Positions 23,101 through 35,460 of a DNA stretch of 64,000 nt are shown here, one piece after another. The notes beneath the pieces were generated by a model. The model was not told the DNA's origin and made no database searches. It worked only from the letters and a program-made list of their open reading frames with translations. Position 1 is the stretch's first letter, and each line of letters starts with the position of its first letter. Position numbers and translations under genes: made by a program. Source of the stretch: Zonotrichia leucophrys gambelii. Its lineage: Eukaryota; Chordata; Aves; Passeriformes; Passerellidae. Where the stretch lies: positions 42,324,920 to 42,388,919 of the forward strand of contig NC_088170.1 of NCBI RefSeq assembly GCF_028769735.1. Direction: 5' to 3'.

Positions 23101-25289
23101 TGTCACAGCCCTTCTGCAATGCGCCCTGAGATGAAGGGTGATTTGCTCTTAAGGGTTTTGGAACTGCTAGTGGGAAAATGTCTAAATTATCTGTTCAAAC
23201 TGCATGAAAGGAAACCAAACCAAAACAGACCCTACTGAGATTCCAGTAAGTTTGTGTAACTTCCCTGCAGCACCATTTTGGCTCTCCGCAAGCGTCCTGG
23301 TAACCCTGCGCAAACACACACAGGTAAACTCCTCTATTTTGCACAGCTTGTCTGAGCCAGGCTGTCAAGAGGCACCCAACCCACCCCCAGCTTTGAAAAA
23401 CTGTCTGCAATGATATAACTGTGTCACAAGCCTGCTCCCCAGGGAATTTCCAGCATTTGCTCCCCTGTCTGAAAAACATTTATTTGTCTTAGCTTAGTTG
23501 TCCTGCCCAGCATCATGTCCTCCTCCACTGAGTCCCTAAAAGCTGACTGCTGTTTGAAGAATGACTTCAGTCTCACGAGATCAGAAGCTGTGGGTAGTCA
23601 CACACAGTTATGCAAAGCCTCTGAGGTAAACGATGACACAGTGGGCAGGGAAATGGGAAATCAGACCCATGTGGCTTTCCAGAGGGCTTTTTTTGTATTT
23701 GCTATTTCGTTATGTAGTCCCTCCCAAAATTACAAAGGGAAGTAAAAATGTGATTGTGCTACTTCTCAGTAATAAGCCCTGTTTTAACGCATTTCATTTT
23801 TGATTCACTCCAGATCTCATTTTTTGTGCCACACAGGATAGCAACTACCAGATCGTGAGTTCACTGTTTCATTGATTAAGAAGCAGTGCCTGAGCTGGCC
23901 ATTTACTGCTTAGCTCTATTGTCCCCAAGCTGATAACAAGTTCACAGGCAGGAGCTCTGGATGTTCATCTCCAGATTCCATCACTAGCATATTTTTTTTA
24001 AATTTGGTTGTTTAAACAGTGACATTTCATCTCGCCTTGTTAAACAGCCATAAATCTGCTTCCTCCACACTGCTAACTTATAAGAAACTTCTGATTTGGT
24101 CTGCAGTTCCTTTGAGCTCTGAGAACCAAACACTGTGGTTTAAAAAGATTAAAACCAGAGACAAAATCTAATTGTTGTTCCATGCATCTGCTTTAAATTG
24201 GTTGTTCTGTTTATTTTAGAGACTTCCACTGGTGAAATGAAAAAGCAAGCAGCCATTCTGTAGAATTAGTCTTGCTACATTGGGCTTTATGCTTGCCTTT
24301 TATTTACCCTTCTCTTTTAGACCATCAATGAAATGTTGCCTGTGTTGTAAAATCAGCATGACTGGCAATTAGCACATGCCATTAATTTAAGTGCTACCTC
24401 TAAACTATGTTCTACCTATGTTCTGTAGGTTATAATCAGTTGTGTTTTAGCTATGGATGACTAGTCCAGGGTTCTGCCCATTGAAGGACCATTAAGCATA
24501 GTATACCTTATAATATACCTTTGTTAGAAGGTGCATGCACACAAATGCCATTCCAATACTAGCAGTCCTTTCTTGTCTTCCCAGGGCTCTCCCTGTGTGC
24601 CCAGCACCAGCAGAAACACTCTCCCATCCTCTACAGGAAAATAATAACGTGGTTCAGCTCTCCCAGGATTCAGCAACAGAGAGCCCCAGAGGTGTTACCT
24701 AGTGAAGGAGGGGGACACCTCACTTCATAGCCTAAGGTGGTACTTGAGGGATTAACTGCAAGGGAGAAATTCAAGTGTGGGCAAGGCAGTTAACATTGAC
24801 AGGGAACCAGGAACAGATCTACGGTTTATGTCAGCCTCATTTCCTGACACATGCAACCCTTCCTCAAATCAGGGAAGTAAGATAAGCACTGCTGAGAAAG
24901 CCATTTAATTTCACTTGAATGGTCTTCAAGTCTTGACCAGACCCACAGCATGTTGAGGTATCCCTGTCATATGTGACTTGGGGAGCTGAAATATTATCTT
25001 AGCAGCACAGCTTTTGTGGACCACATGAGCAACCCATAACTGCTACTAAAGAGTCTTTAGAAGACAGTTTAATGTTTTGAAGCTCTGTTGAGCAAAATGG
25101 GCTTGTAATCGCCAGGGTGTGTCCCCGTGTCACTGCAAACTCTGTTCTAGGGTTGTGCCCATGCTTTGAAGGGCTAGGGAGCTGATGGGCTCTGGGGAAA
25201 CTGGCAGGAGCAGAGCAGATGTCCCACAGACACTCTCATGATGCATTTGTGTACTGGGATGCTTGACTGTCAGCACAGAGTCCAGATAT
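17136..25289. other. Long stretch without recognised genes
   Basis: This 8-kb stretch has no supported gene. It includes a 173-codon plus-strand ORF (17906-18427) of unknown meaning in a GC-richer patch. A possible decayed LTR lies at about 18540-19090, where a pyrimidine-rich block ends in a TAATAAATCG signal near 19067-19076 with no visible termini. A (TTTG)/(TTGC) tetranucleotide run is near 19897-19922. Confidence 0.45.
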
Positions 25290-25625
25290 CATGGCTCCTC
25301 TGCAAGAACCTGAAAGAGGTTTTAGGGAGGTGGGGTTCAGTCTGTTCTGTCAAGTAACAGGCAGTAGGACAGGAGAAAATGGCCTCAAGTCACACCATGG
25401 GAGATTTCATTTTGGCATTAGGAGAAATTTCTTCACCAAAAGTGTTGTCAAGCATTGGAACAGGAAAGTGGTAAATGCCTCATCCCTAGAAGTGTTCAAG
25501 ACCTGGTTGAATGGGGTTTTGAGCTACCTGATCTAATGGACGGTGTTCCTGTCCATGACAGGGAGCTTGGAACTTGATCATCTTTAAGATCCCTTCCAAC
25601 CCAGCTTGTTCTGTGTTTCTGTTGT
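25290..25625 (+). repeat. CR1 LINE, 3' end fragment, plus strand
   Basis: The segment carries diagnostic CR1 3'-end blocks in order: CAAGTAACAGGCAGTAGGACAG, ATTAGGAGAAATTTCTTCACC, ATTGGAACAGGAAAGTGG, CTAGAAGTGTTCAAGACC, GTTGAATGGGGTTTTGAGC and AGATCCCTTCCAACCCAGC. These encode the last part of CR1 ORF2 and its short 3' UTR. An 81-codon plus-strand ORF (25291-25536) is the decayed C-terminal reading frame. The 5' end is truncated, as is usual for CR1. Divergence is moderate, so it is younger than the CR1 copy at 30.8-32.1 kb. Confidence 0.9.
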
Positions 25626-28600
25626 TTGATTTGCATTGTAAGGGGTGTGGTAAGTTTCACAAAGAAAAGTCCTAGCTTTTCTTTTTAAAATGAGTAGACA
25701 ATCCAAGCTCGTGGCAAACTGCAGTAATCTGCTCAAGTCTGTGTAATGTATGGGGATTTGACATCCAATTGCATCCCAGGCCATTCTAGGGACAGCAATA
25801 ATGCTCCTGGTGCCAGGCCAGGTTAAACACGTCTGCACAATAGACCTTGCAGATGCTCAGTTGGACAGATGCAGAAATTTGATGTTACCCTATTTTCAGA
25901 TGATAAACAAGAGCTCATTATGTTCTTACAAAGCAAGGACATAAGAGCCATGACAAGGAAGTGGTTTGCTGCAACAATGGCATCCATGGCATGTAATGCC
26001 CTTCCAATTACAAGGAGTAGGCAATTGTTCATCATGAACAATTAGCAAGAGAGAGCTGAAAGAAGAGAAAAAGCAGCCTGCCATGAGCAGGAATAAAAAG
26101 GCTGTAAGTGAAGCTGCACACTCTCATATGCTGATGCACATCTGGTACAGCTCGGCCCTAATCAACAGTTCGCCTGTACTTGCACCCATCCACACAACAG
26201 CTGAATCCAGCCCCAAAAGTCTTCCTCTGCAATTGTGGCAAATACCACTTCACCAAAACCTCCCTTTTGTTCTCCCCAGAACATTGGGCTTCCTTCCTTT
26301 TTAAACAAATCTCTGTTTAAAATTCAAAACAATAAAGTTTATGCCCCTTCCCTGCTCATCTGACACAGAGTCTATTTGCCCAGGAACTTCCTGGCAGGGT
26401 GGAGGAACCTGAGGATGGATTAAGCATAAATAAGGCCCAAACCCACCATCTTTTAAAGTTTCTTCAGCCAAATGGTATGTACCACTGGGAAAAAAGAAAA
26501 TAAACACAACCCCCTGAGGTTTCAGTGAGCCTTTTAGGGTCTTCTTGTGAAAGTGATTTGCTACACATGTCTATGGGGTGACCAACAAGACTTGGTTTAA
26601 ATGGTTGTTCAGTCAGCTTTGGTTGGTAAAACTGATATTCCCAATATCTCATTTTGATGGTTTTGGCCAGGACATGTGGAGTATGTTAGGTTAGGGAATA
26701 TACCACCTTTAAACACAAATAGAAAAACCTCAGAGAGCTTCCATCTGCCCCAGTCATGTGTGACCATAGCTGGATTACAAAATTGCAATAATAATACTTT
26801 CTCCCACATCCTTCCACAAAACTCTGAGATTTCTGAAAAAAGCATGTGGGCGGTGATAGAGGTGCATCCAAAAGGGAGCAGTAAGTGGCTTGTCACCCAG
26901 AAACTGCAACTGCCTTATAGTGACCTTAATAAATAAATAGGTATGTCCCATTCCAAGGAAAAGAACCCATAATAATCACCAGCAACAATGAAAAATAGTT
27001 ACTTTTAAACTTTTACTTTATGTAAAAATTATAATTTTAACATAAAGTTATACTAGTGAAACCACTTCTTTTCATATTCTTAGGTTTTTCTGATGAGGAA
27101 ACTTCGAAGATACATGGGAGACATCTTTCTCTTAGTGCACCACCTGAGGACAACCAAAGCAAAGGAACTGTTGTATTTACCCAGGATCTCAAATCTTCTC
27201 AGCAGTACTATGTGGAAAAAAGGCAGAATTGTGGGCACTCAATCTGTTAGGTACCCCTTGGTACAAGAGAGTAGCTGTAGTGCGGCACTAATCTGTGCAG
27301 GGCATCAGAGAAATAAATCTCACTATTTAAACTCTCACCAGCCACAGGTGGTGTGTCCAGCAAGATGCAAACCAGTAAAGTATCAGTAAGGCACTGGCTG
27401 CTACTAAGATACATTCCTGATAAATGAAAATATGAAAATATTTCCTTCTTGAAAATATGGTCAAACCTTTCTAAAATAATCAATGTTTCTTAGCTGGTTG
27501 ATAAGAAAGTTGGTGGTTTCAGTCCAAAAAAACCACATGAATCAGAAGCCATGAATCAAATTACTATCTTCAAGAGATAACTTTGGTATGATCTTCCCTA
27601 GCTCCTAGCTCAGCCATGCCAAAGAACTTCTTAGCTTAATAATACTGCTCGACACTGGCATCAGCCCAGTGGTTCCCAGCACTTCCTTATTAATGTGAAT
27701 GCTTTTGACTCAGCACTTCCACAGTTCCATAAATATCGAGGCTGACATAATTTAAGCTGCAAAAAGCATTTATATACATTAAAACTCAATAGCAAAGCTA
27801 ACCTGCTGCTTGAGCTAAGCTTTGATTTATGCACTGAAGGTTTCTACTAACCAGGTTTGCATGATGCCTTCAGCACAAAACTCGAAATTTTCATTTGCTT
27901 CTTGTTCTGTAATAAAACAATGCCTGGAACCAAGTCATCAACCTCCATGTTTGAGCTGTTTGGTTTAGGTTGATTTCTGGGCAACTTTCACAAGGCAACT
28001 CTTCTGTGTTGCTGCTAAAATAACAGTCTCTGAGCAAAGCCTGTTTCCACTCCTGTGTGTTTAGGGATGTGAGACAGGACCAGACAAGATGGATTTCACA
28101 GTTAACATCACTCCTCTCACCAAGGATCATGCACACCACCTACTGTGCCCAGAGCATTACACCAGCATTTATTCAAAAGCAATGCCAGATTTATGGCATT
28201 GCTGCAACAATTGTGAAGGGAGTCCCTCAAGATTAACAGTCTAGGTCACCCATGGTGACCTCCCTACTCCATGATCCTGAGTTACAGTGAGTTCACTGTA
28301 ACCATCTGTCTCTAATGCAAACTGAAAACTCCATCTGGTTCTTCCAGTGAGTGAAAATGGCCCTGCAGTTAAGAAATATGATATTACAGCTTTTCCTTTT
28401 TAAAGTAGCTTCTTCACTTAAGACTCAAAACTGTCCATTTAACTCATCTTGCCCACTGTGACTCAGCAATTTTATTTCTATATCCTAATCAGCCATATAA
28501 AATAAAAGAACTATTTCTGTGAGAAAAATACCTTCTGACATATTTAAAATAAATGTTCAAAAGGTATGTGTGGTATTGAAAATTCAGTTAAATAGACCTG

Positions 28601-30156
28601 TACAAGTCATAAGCAAGGATAAGCAAGAAGAATGCATTTGAGAACAGAGTAGAGGGAAGGAATAAAGTGGGCAGAAAAAAACCAAACTGAAAGAACTGAT
28701 GCAGCTCCTATTGCAGATATTTGCTGGTGGACACCTCTGTATGATAAATTTTCCAGCACAGCACTTTTCAGTCTCTGCTATAGGCAAGGTAGAGCTGTGC
28801 TGTCAACACTTTGAATAGCTTTGAACATCTTTGGTATTATTCAAAATACAGAGGGACAGGAGTAGGCTTGCATCCTTAATGCGGTGTGAAACATGAAGGT
28901 TGTAACCTATAATGAAAAGTCCCAAAAGTCAGTGAAGCCACTGCATAGGATGGTTTGTATTGCTTTGAGAAAGCCTCAAATATCCTGTTTCAAGTTTCTG
29001 TCAGTAAGCTCTCTTTCTTCACTGTGCTAATCCAATTTCACTACATTAAGAGCTGCAATCGTGATGTGAAAACTGCTGCACTGTGGGTGCTTGCTCAGCA
29101 TCCCAGTCAGTGGCTTTGAGGCTGGTGCCTCACCTTTGCACTAAGCTGACCTGCATCAGTGCATCAAAGCTGTGAATATGCACCACAGGCCTGGCCTGCC
29201 AACACTAATCAATGGGAAGGCTATGTTGCCCTCAAACTGTTTCTCTTCCACATCTTGTGTCTCTTCCTGCAGCATTGTCCCCCACAATCTATGGAGAGAT
29301 TCCTAAACCTAGCTGTTCAAAATAGAAAGTGCAGGTTTACCTGTGTCTGAACCAGGTGGTTGGTGCATAATGAAGATACAGAAGAGCTGGATTTGATTTT
29401 TGTTTCATTAAACAACTGTGTGTGACATATTCTGATCTATCCTTCAGCAAGAGACCTGGCAGAAAGCTGGGAATTTGGAGGTGTGGGAAGTGGACTGGGC
29501 TGAAATAATAGGAGCCATGTTTCCACAGCATGACTAAAAGGGATGAATGAAAGAATATACCTCAACCTAATTATGAGCATATTCCAAAAAGTCCTTGTCT
29601 ATTGTCTGTTTGTCTTTGTCTGAGAGAAGAGGCTGCTGACAAATGGGAAAGGAATGCACAATCAGGTTTTGTCAGGTTTGACTCCATCGATCTTTGTGCT
29701 GCAAGTTCTGCCTCTTGGATTTGGTTCTCAGGGTGTGCCATGAAATGAGAATTTTTGTTTCACAATTCAGAGGGAGGAAATAAGAAAGAGGGTTTTTATT
29801 TTAAGATTTAAAATCTGTTTTCATTACATATCAGAACAAAACCACTCTATTTCCAAAACTTTTGCATGTAAGGCCCAGAAAGGAAAGAGAATAGAGGCCA
29901 AACAACAAATAGGCCCGTGCCTCAGTGATTCCCCTCTGGAGGGGAAAACCTGGCTCCCAGCTCCCAAGCATTGCCAGACAGGAGAAGGATGGCAGCTTGG
30001 ACTCCCCCATCAGAAGGCGAGGGATAGCCAGGTTTTCTCCCTGCCCCCCATACTCTTTTAGTTAACTGTCTCTCTCTTCTGCCCCCATCTCCTTGGAACC
30101 CCTCCACTCCATGTAAATAATTACATATGAACAGAGCTACAGAGAATGAGAGTATG
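25626..30156. other. Mostly unassigned; one weak exon candidate
   Basis: Apart from the terminal-exon candidate at 27084-27317, nothing is recognised. A palindrome GGTCACCCATGGTGACC lies near 28235-28251. A 12-bp inverted repeat (GAAAACCTGGCT at 29944-29955 against its complement at 30026-30037) spans a GC-richer patch. Confidence 0.45.
27084..27317 (+). other. Weak candidate terminal exon
   Basis: A pyrimidine-rich tract ending TTTTCATATTCTTAG forms a good splice acceptor (AG at 27082-27083). From 27084 one frame stays open for about 55 codons to a TAG at 27248-27250. Its predicted peptide is hydrophilic (rich in S, E, K, Q) and contains FSDEETSKIHGRHLSL. AATAAA follows at 27312-27317. The three signals are in the order expected of a 3'-terminal exon. 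I do not recognise the peptide. No upstream exon is visible, and such combinations arise by chance in a window this long. Confidence 0.2.
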
Positions 30157-30374
30157 CAGTCCAGCGGTTAGGAAGCTCCCGGGAGATAAAAGGGAGTTGC
30201 AGATTCAAGTACTTGCTCTGTCTGATTTGAAGCTGATTTCAATTAAGTATTCATTGGAAGAAAGAGGAATGGCCAGTGCAGCTTGGCGGCCAGGGACCCC
30301 CTCCAAATCAGAGCAAGGACTCGAACCTAGGGAAGCACTTGCCAGGGAAACCTCCTAACCACTGGCAGATCAAT
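30157..30374. repeat. Fold-back element built of two convergent tRNA-like modules
   Basis: The left arm (about 30157-30231, plus sense) and right arm (about 30301-30374, minus sense) are diverged inverted copies separated by about 69 bases. Each arm has a tRNA-like D-arm phrase: CCAGCGGTTAGGA on the left and CCAGTGGTTAGGA on the right when complemented. Each also has a T-arm/B-box phrase: GATTCAAGTAC at 30202-30212, and GGTTCGAGTCC as the complement of 30317-30327. The spacing inside each arm is tRNA-like. Both arms then run into GCTCTG...GATTTG towards the centre. The right-arm B box is a perfect Pol III match; the left is degraded. I recall similar palindromic tRNA-like repeats in reptile genomes but cannot name the family. 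It is not a functional tRNA gene. Confidence 0.65.
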
Positions 30375-30814
30375 CAGCTCTCTCACATGACGCAGGCGTG
30401 GGAGGCAGGCTGAAGCACTCAGCCAGTTCTGTGGGAACTGCCTCTTCTGGGGCCTTTGCTCTGAAAGGAAACCTATCAGAAAGCACATATCCAGCCAGTG
30501 TGCTAAAATAATCATGCAAAGTGATGTACAAGTGTCTGTTCCTCTCACCCCAATATGGAGGCCCCCACACAGACAGTCTCCCACTAGAATTGGAGAAAGC
30601 TGAGAAGCTGACATCAGGCATCTCCAGAGTCGAACTCATTTTCTCCTTTTCTGCAGTTCCTCTACCAAACTAGGAAGGTTTTCTGCCAATGTTGCAGTCG
30701 AAACACATACATTCTCTCAACAAATTCCAGAGAAGCATCCTTTTCAGGTGGAAAAGTTGGTTTTGGATTGTATGGGATGGATCCAATACTAGTAAAGAAT
30801 AGCAAAATTATCAA
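30375..30814. other. Spacer between fold-back element and old CR1
   Basis: No recognisable gene or repeat. Part of it may belong to a longer copy of the fold-back family, but inverted pairing is not visible beyond about 30375. Confidence 0.4.
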
Positions 30815-32090
30815 TCATAATGTGGGAAATGGAGAAGTACTTGACAAATGTTTATGTTTAGATTCAGAAGGAAGCAGGATGATATATTGAAAGTCTCACT
30901 TGATAGTCACTGTTCCATTGGCAATTAGTGATGATGTTAAGCAGCAGTCATTAATAAAAACATTTGTAAACCTGCAGGACTTGATTGCAGTCTTGGTTAA
31001 GATTGACAGCTTGGTTGACAGGAGTAGATGCAATAAGGAAAATATATAGATCTTATAAGGTGTTTAACTTGCTCCCACATAACAATCCATTACTGTTAAA
31101 TGGCTTAAAAGCTGTCTAATGAATGTATTTCTGGAAGTATTTTAAGCAGAATCACTCTCATTCAGGGAGGTGTTCCATCTGGAGTCCAGAGGGGGTTCTA
31201 TTCTTCGTGTCAGCTACTCCTGTCACATACCAAGAGTGTAGACAAAAACAACACAACTGCAGTAGAAGTTTGAGGCAGCACCAAAGGCATGTAGGATGAT
31301 AAAAGTGATGGAGGAACAACTTTGTTGTTAGGATTAATTCCTTGTAATTTCTATTACTTGCATTTTCAGAACCGAATGTGAGTCATACATCTTGCAACAA
31401 AAACTTTATTTCACACTTAAAGCTATAAGGAGTGATTCAGATATAATTTGCAAAAACTTCATGGTCACATTAGATAATCAGCTGAACATGATCCTCCAGA
31501 GCAATTCTGATCCTTAGATAAAAAAGCAAGGGAAAGGGTCAATTAATAGCTCTAGTGAGAATATTGTTGAAATACCACATGCAGTTCTGGCATCTAAACT
31601 TTACAAAACACAATCAAAATTTGGAAGGGATTCAGAAAAGAGCTACAAGAATGATCTGTGGTCTGGAAATCAGACTGAGACTAAAGAAGTTTAATCTGAT
31701 TTATCCCAGAAAAGTTTAAGCAGTAATATGATCACAGCTCACAGGCACCCAGATGGTAGAATAACTATTACAACTATGAGAAAGAAATTTTTAACTGTAG
31801 GTGTCATATCTAGTGTAAGAGGCATAATAAAATCCATTACGTAGAAGGCAAAGCTGGACAAAATTCAGGGCAAGTTTGGAACAAATATTTTCTCATAACT
31901 GTGAAGGGCATAAGGATTGAATACAATGAACTGAATTGTCTGCCTCACAGTCTTTATAAAAAGTCTAAAAGCAGTCCATTATTATGAACAGAAAAATTCA
32001 TGAGGTCTGCAGTAAAATTTGTAGATATGCCATGCAGGAGGTCGGACTAGAGGATGACCATAACCTATCTTGGGTTTAAAAATCTCTGAA
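30815..32090 (+). repeat. Ancient CR1 LINE, about 1.3 kb, plus strand, reverse-transcriptase region to 3' end
   Basis: Blocks of an old sauropsid CR1 occur in colinear order. They are TGTGGGAAATGGAGAAGTAC (30820), GATGTTAAGCAGCAG, the 'TTGGTTGACA...AAGGTGTTTAACTTGCTCCCACATAAC' reverse-transcriptase region (about 31010-31084), GATAATCAGCTGAACATGA (near 31473) and GGGATTCAGAAAAGAGCTAC. The tail has GCAGGAGGTCGGACTAGAGGATGACC and ends AATCTCTGAA at 32081-32090. The tail is the CR1 type that ends 'ggaggtcagactagatgatca', different from the younger 'cccttccaaccca' tail at 25.3 kb. Several internal deletions and stop codons make it dead. It shows that this stretch of chromosome is old. Confidence 0.8.
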
Positions 32091-35000
32091 TATGTGGCTA
32101 TAATTTCCTCATTTTTCCTTTCTAATGGAAGATGGTCACTGGCTTTACTATATAATTTCCTATGTGTCAGCCTCTGTCAGTGTTGGACAGCTTGGGGATA
32201 TTATTATGTAGGAAGAACCTTGTTAAATATCCACAGCTAAAAATAATATTTAAGGAGCTTTAGGTCTATTCTGTAAGTTAAATAAGGATCCTGCTGCACA
32301 CTGCAGACATTGATTATCTTCTTCAAATGACATGGAAATTTTGGTTCTCCAGAATATTCTCTTGAATGGAATATGATGATTTTTGACTTTCTCCTCCAAC
32401 TAATAAAGAGGTTCTGTGTTTTTCTTTAAACCAAAAGGAGACTACAAGAACTAGCACAGGAAATGGCTGGTTTTTATAAAGACCAATATCCCTTCTGAAC
32501 ATTTTATATGGCAAACAGTTGCATCAATTAGTGAGATGAGATTCAAGGACACTCACAGATACTGTTATTCATTGTTCATTTCATCGCTCTTTTAGGTACC
32601 ATCAGTGCTACCCTTACTGCTATCACTGCATGGTAGGAGGAGGTTCCACTTCCTATAGGAGATGGCTACAGAAAGGCTGACCAGTAAGAACTTACTTAAA
32701 TTGGATGTGGGTGCAAAATAACTTCTACAAAAAAAGCAACAAAAGAAAACTTATTTGGGCTCAGGTTTCTCTAGAAATTGTGTTCTGGTTCAGGAGTGCT
32801 GTTCACAAACACTTCAGCAAATTTTGAATGATTAATGGCTTTCCTTGTCTTCCAATATAGAGCAGATCGTATCCTTGCACTTGTGGTCAAGTCTTCCTTT
32901 GAGTTTTGGGATTCATTGAAGCCAGAAAGGTATCTAATACAGTAGGGGGGGCACAGGAGATTTTCCACTGATGTTTTGTGCAAGAACTTTCTCCCTCAGT
33001 TCCCCTCCCTATGGGTTAATAGTCAAAGCAGAAGCAAAGGTGTCAATGGTCTAATCCTCGTCTTACAGTAACTTCATGCTTTGATCTCGTTAGCAAAAGT
33101 CTTGGCCTAACAACAAATGTCCTGCTGGCACATCAGTCCCTGGACAGGACACTGACAGCTTGCATCTAGTGCTTCAGTAGCAACCAGCTGAGGCAGCATC
33201 TGCCAGTGATCATGGTGCTCTAAAAGGCACCAGTACAACTTATTCCTCTCTTAAACCCTCCTAGCCCCCATATCTAGACTAGGGAAAATCCCAATATCTC
33301 TCACTGTATGATAACCACTACTAAATAGTGACTATTCTATGTAGACTTCTACCTTTCTTCTATATCATGTAGGTAGTATATCCTTCTTCTCATGACAGTG
33401 AAACTCAGGAGTGAGTCTTCAGCCTGCATTTCAGCTGATTTCCAAGGTTAAGCATATAGATCTTCATTTGGTTTCACACATATTAACACCTTCAAGTATG
33501 TTTTGCCAAGCTTAAGAACAGCACTTTCACATTTTGTTCAGAATTTGTGCCTGGCACTTTCTACAAACACAAGATTATATTTGTCCACATGCTCTATATA
33601 GGATTAAGGTGGAGACAACAGACCTAACTCTCTCTAGTCTGGCAGACTAGACCTCCCTATTATCAAGCAGCACAGCCCAAAGCAAGAAGAGACTGCTATA
33701 CCATTGACTTAAAAGGCATTGCTCCTGAATGGAGAGAAATCTGGAATTGCTACTGTGTAAAGACTAATTCTATTTATTGCATTGCAGTGGTAATCACACA
33801 GAAATTAATAATTCAGCATACTTGGCGTTGTACAGTCTCACACTTACATTAAGAGTTAAACTACATGATACTCTTCGCCTCCTTCTACCTCTCAGTAATG
33901 ATCCAACATAGTACTGTGAAGGGAAAATATCAGACTTTTCTGTGAAATTCTGAAATACAAAATCATTCTCATGAGATCAAATGAAGTGAAAGTTGAAGAT
34001 TATGTAGGATAAATTCAATGAGCCATAGCAATATTACCTGTCCAGTAATTTTATTGCCTTTCCTTATCTTATTCTCTTCTGTTTCAGCATGCCCTATTTG
34101 CCCACTTGTTAAAAAAAAAAAAAAAAAAAAAAGGCAAAAAAGGGCTATGTCTTCCTTGCAGAGCTAAGCAGGGCAAAAGACTGTCTGGGCATGATCAGTT
34201 TGGATGTTGAAGAGCCAAAATAATAAAACTAGCAGATGCTTAGACAGCAATATCTGTATGGATGTATTGCAAAGGGGCGTTGCTGTCCTGCCCCCTGGTG
34301 CTGCACTGACTTTCAGGGCACCAAGACCACATGGAACCAGATGCGCAATCCCACCATCACCAGCAATGGGTGTCAGCAGCTGGGGAAATGTTCCTGACAC
34401 CTGGAAGAGGCCTCACAGGCAAGCTTGTCAGGAGACACAGTGCCACGTGCAGCACAGTGCCATGGCTCTGCTCCAGCCCGGGCTGCCCTGGGGAGCCCAC
34501 ATCGCAGACGGAAGTGGGAGACAGGGGCGGGGAGCCACAGCCTTGTCCTGACAGCCTTTGGCTAGACAGGTCTGGTTACAGCAGCTGAAGATCTGATCTG
34601 CAACACACAAATCCAATATGAACAATACAAAATGGAAAACATCCTGTACTAGGGGAACATCTGTTTAGGCGGTGAAAACCCATCATTCTGGGTGAATCAG
34701 CACAGCTGAGACTGCTGTTTGGCTGCCTGAGTGGTTGATTTAATTTTTTCCAAGCTTAGCTTTGTACTGTCAGTGAGATTTATTATCTGTGGCACTGCTC
34801 AATCCCAGGAGGTGCGGTTATCAGGAGGTACTTGGATCCCCAGCTCTGTTACTGGGCTTTGCACTGCATAAATTACAAGATGCCCACTGCACAGGACATG
34901 AGCAGACTGTCTGTTTTGCCTTGTGTTCTGAATTCCTTACTGCATCTCCATGTTGGTAATGATAGCACTGAACAAGATCAAGATTCTTCACTGGCGTAAA

Positions 35001-35460
35001 TTGACAGTGATCTGTCAAAATCTGTGATGCAATGTGGATTTGCCCTCACTAAGCATCTGACCCATCTTCAGAACCCTCTGGGTGAAAACTGTTGGATTTC
35101 AGGAAGCTGGTGGTCTGATATTCTCTGCAATTAGGCTGTTAACAACTAACAAACACTGTTAGTTTGGATTTGTCTTGGCCCTTCTGCAGTCACTGTAAAA
35201 GACAAGAACAAATCTTGTTCTTTGGATGCCTCCTCCGATGAAACAGAACTGTGGCTATTTGACATGAGTATTAACAGCTTTATCAAGCTTATGAAAATGA
35301 GTCCAGGAGAAACAAAAGACCCAATCTCTGCAGCCTTGAGGTGAGCTCTAGAGGACTCTATTGCATCTGCTGCTGTCCTGAGGCTATGCCATCCCAGGGC
35401 TGCTCAGGCATTGTATATAATCGTGATTATATTTTTTTTCTGTGTCTAGGCAAGGCAGTG
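32091..35460. other. Unassigned, with an A-tract and a CTCF-like motif
   Basis: No gene was recognised. A 22-base A-tract lies at 34111-34132. The sequence then becomes GC-richer at 34260-34560, where several overlapping ORFs of up to 115 codons occur without recognisable domains. Confidence 0.45.
34286..34304 (-). promoter_or_regulatory. CTCF-like binding motif
   Basis: On the minus strand the sequence reads GCACCAGGGGGCAGGAC, matching the CTCF core 'CCACCAGGGGGCGC' at all central positions (CACCAGGGGGC). It sits at the edge of a locally GC-rich 300-bp patch in otherwise AT-rich DNA. Motif match only; occupancy cannot be judged from sequence. Confidence 0.4.

Noticed and set aside
30157..30231. 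Functional tRNA gene
   Set aside because: D-arm and T-arm phrases are present, but there is no acceptor-stem pairing or plausible anticodon arm, and the copy sits in an inverted-repeat element.
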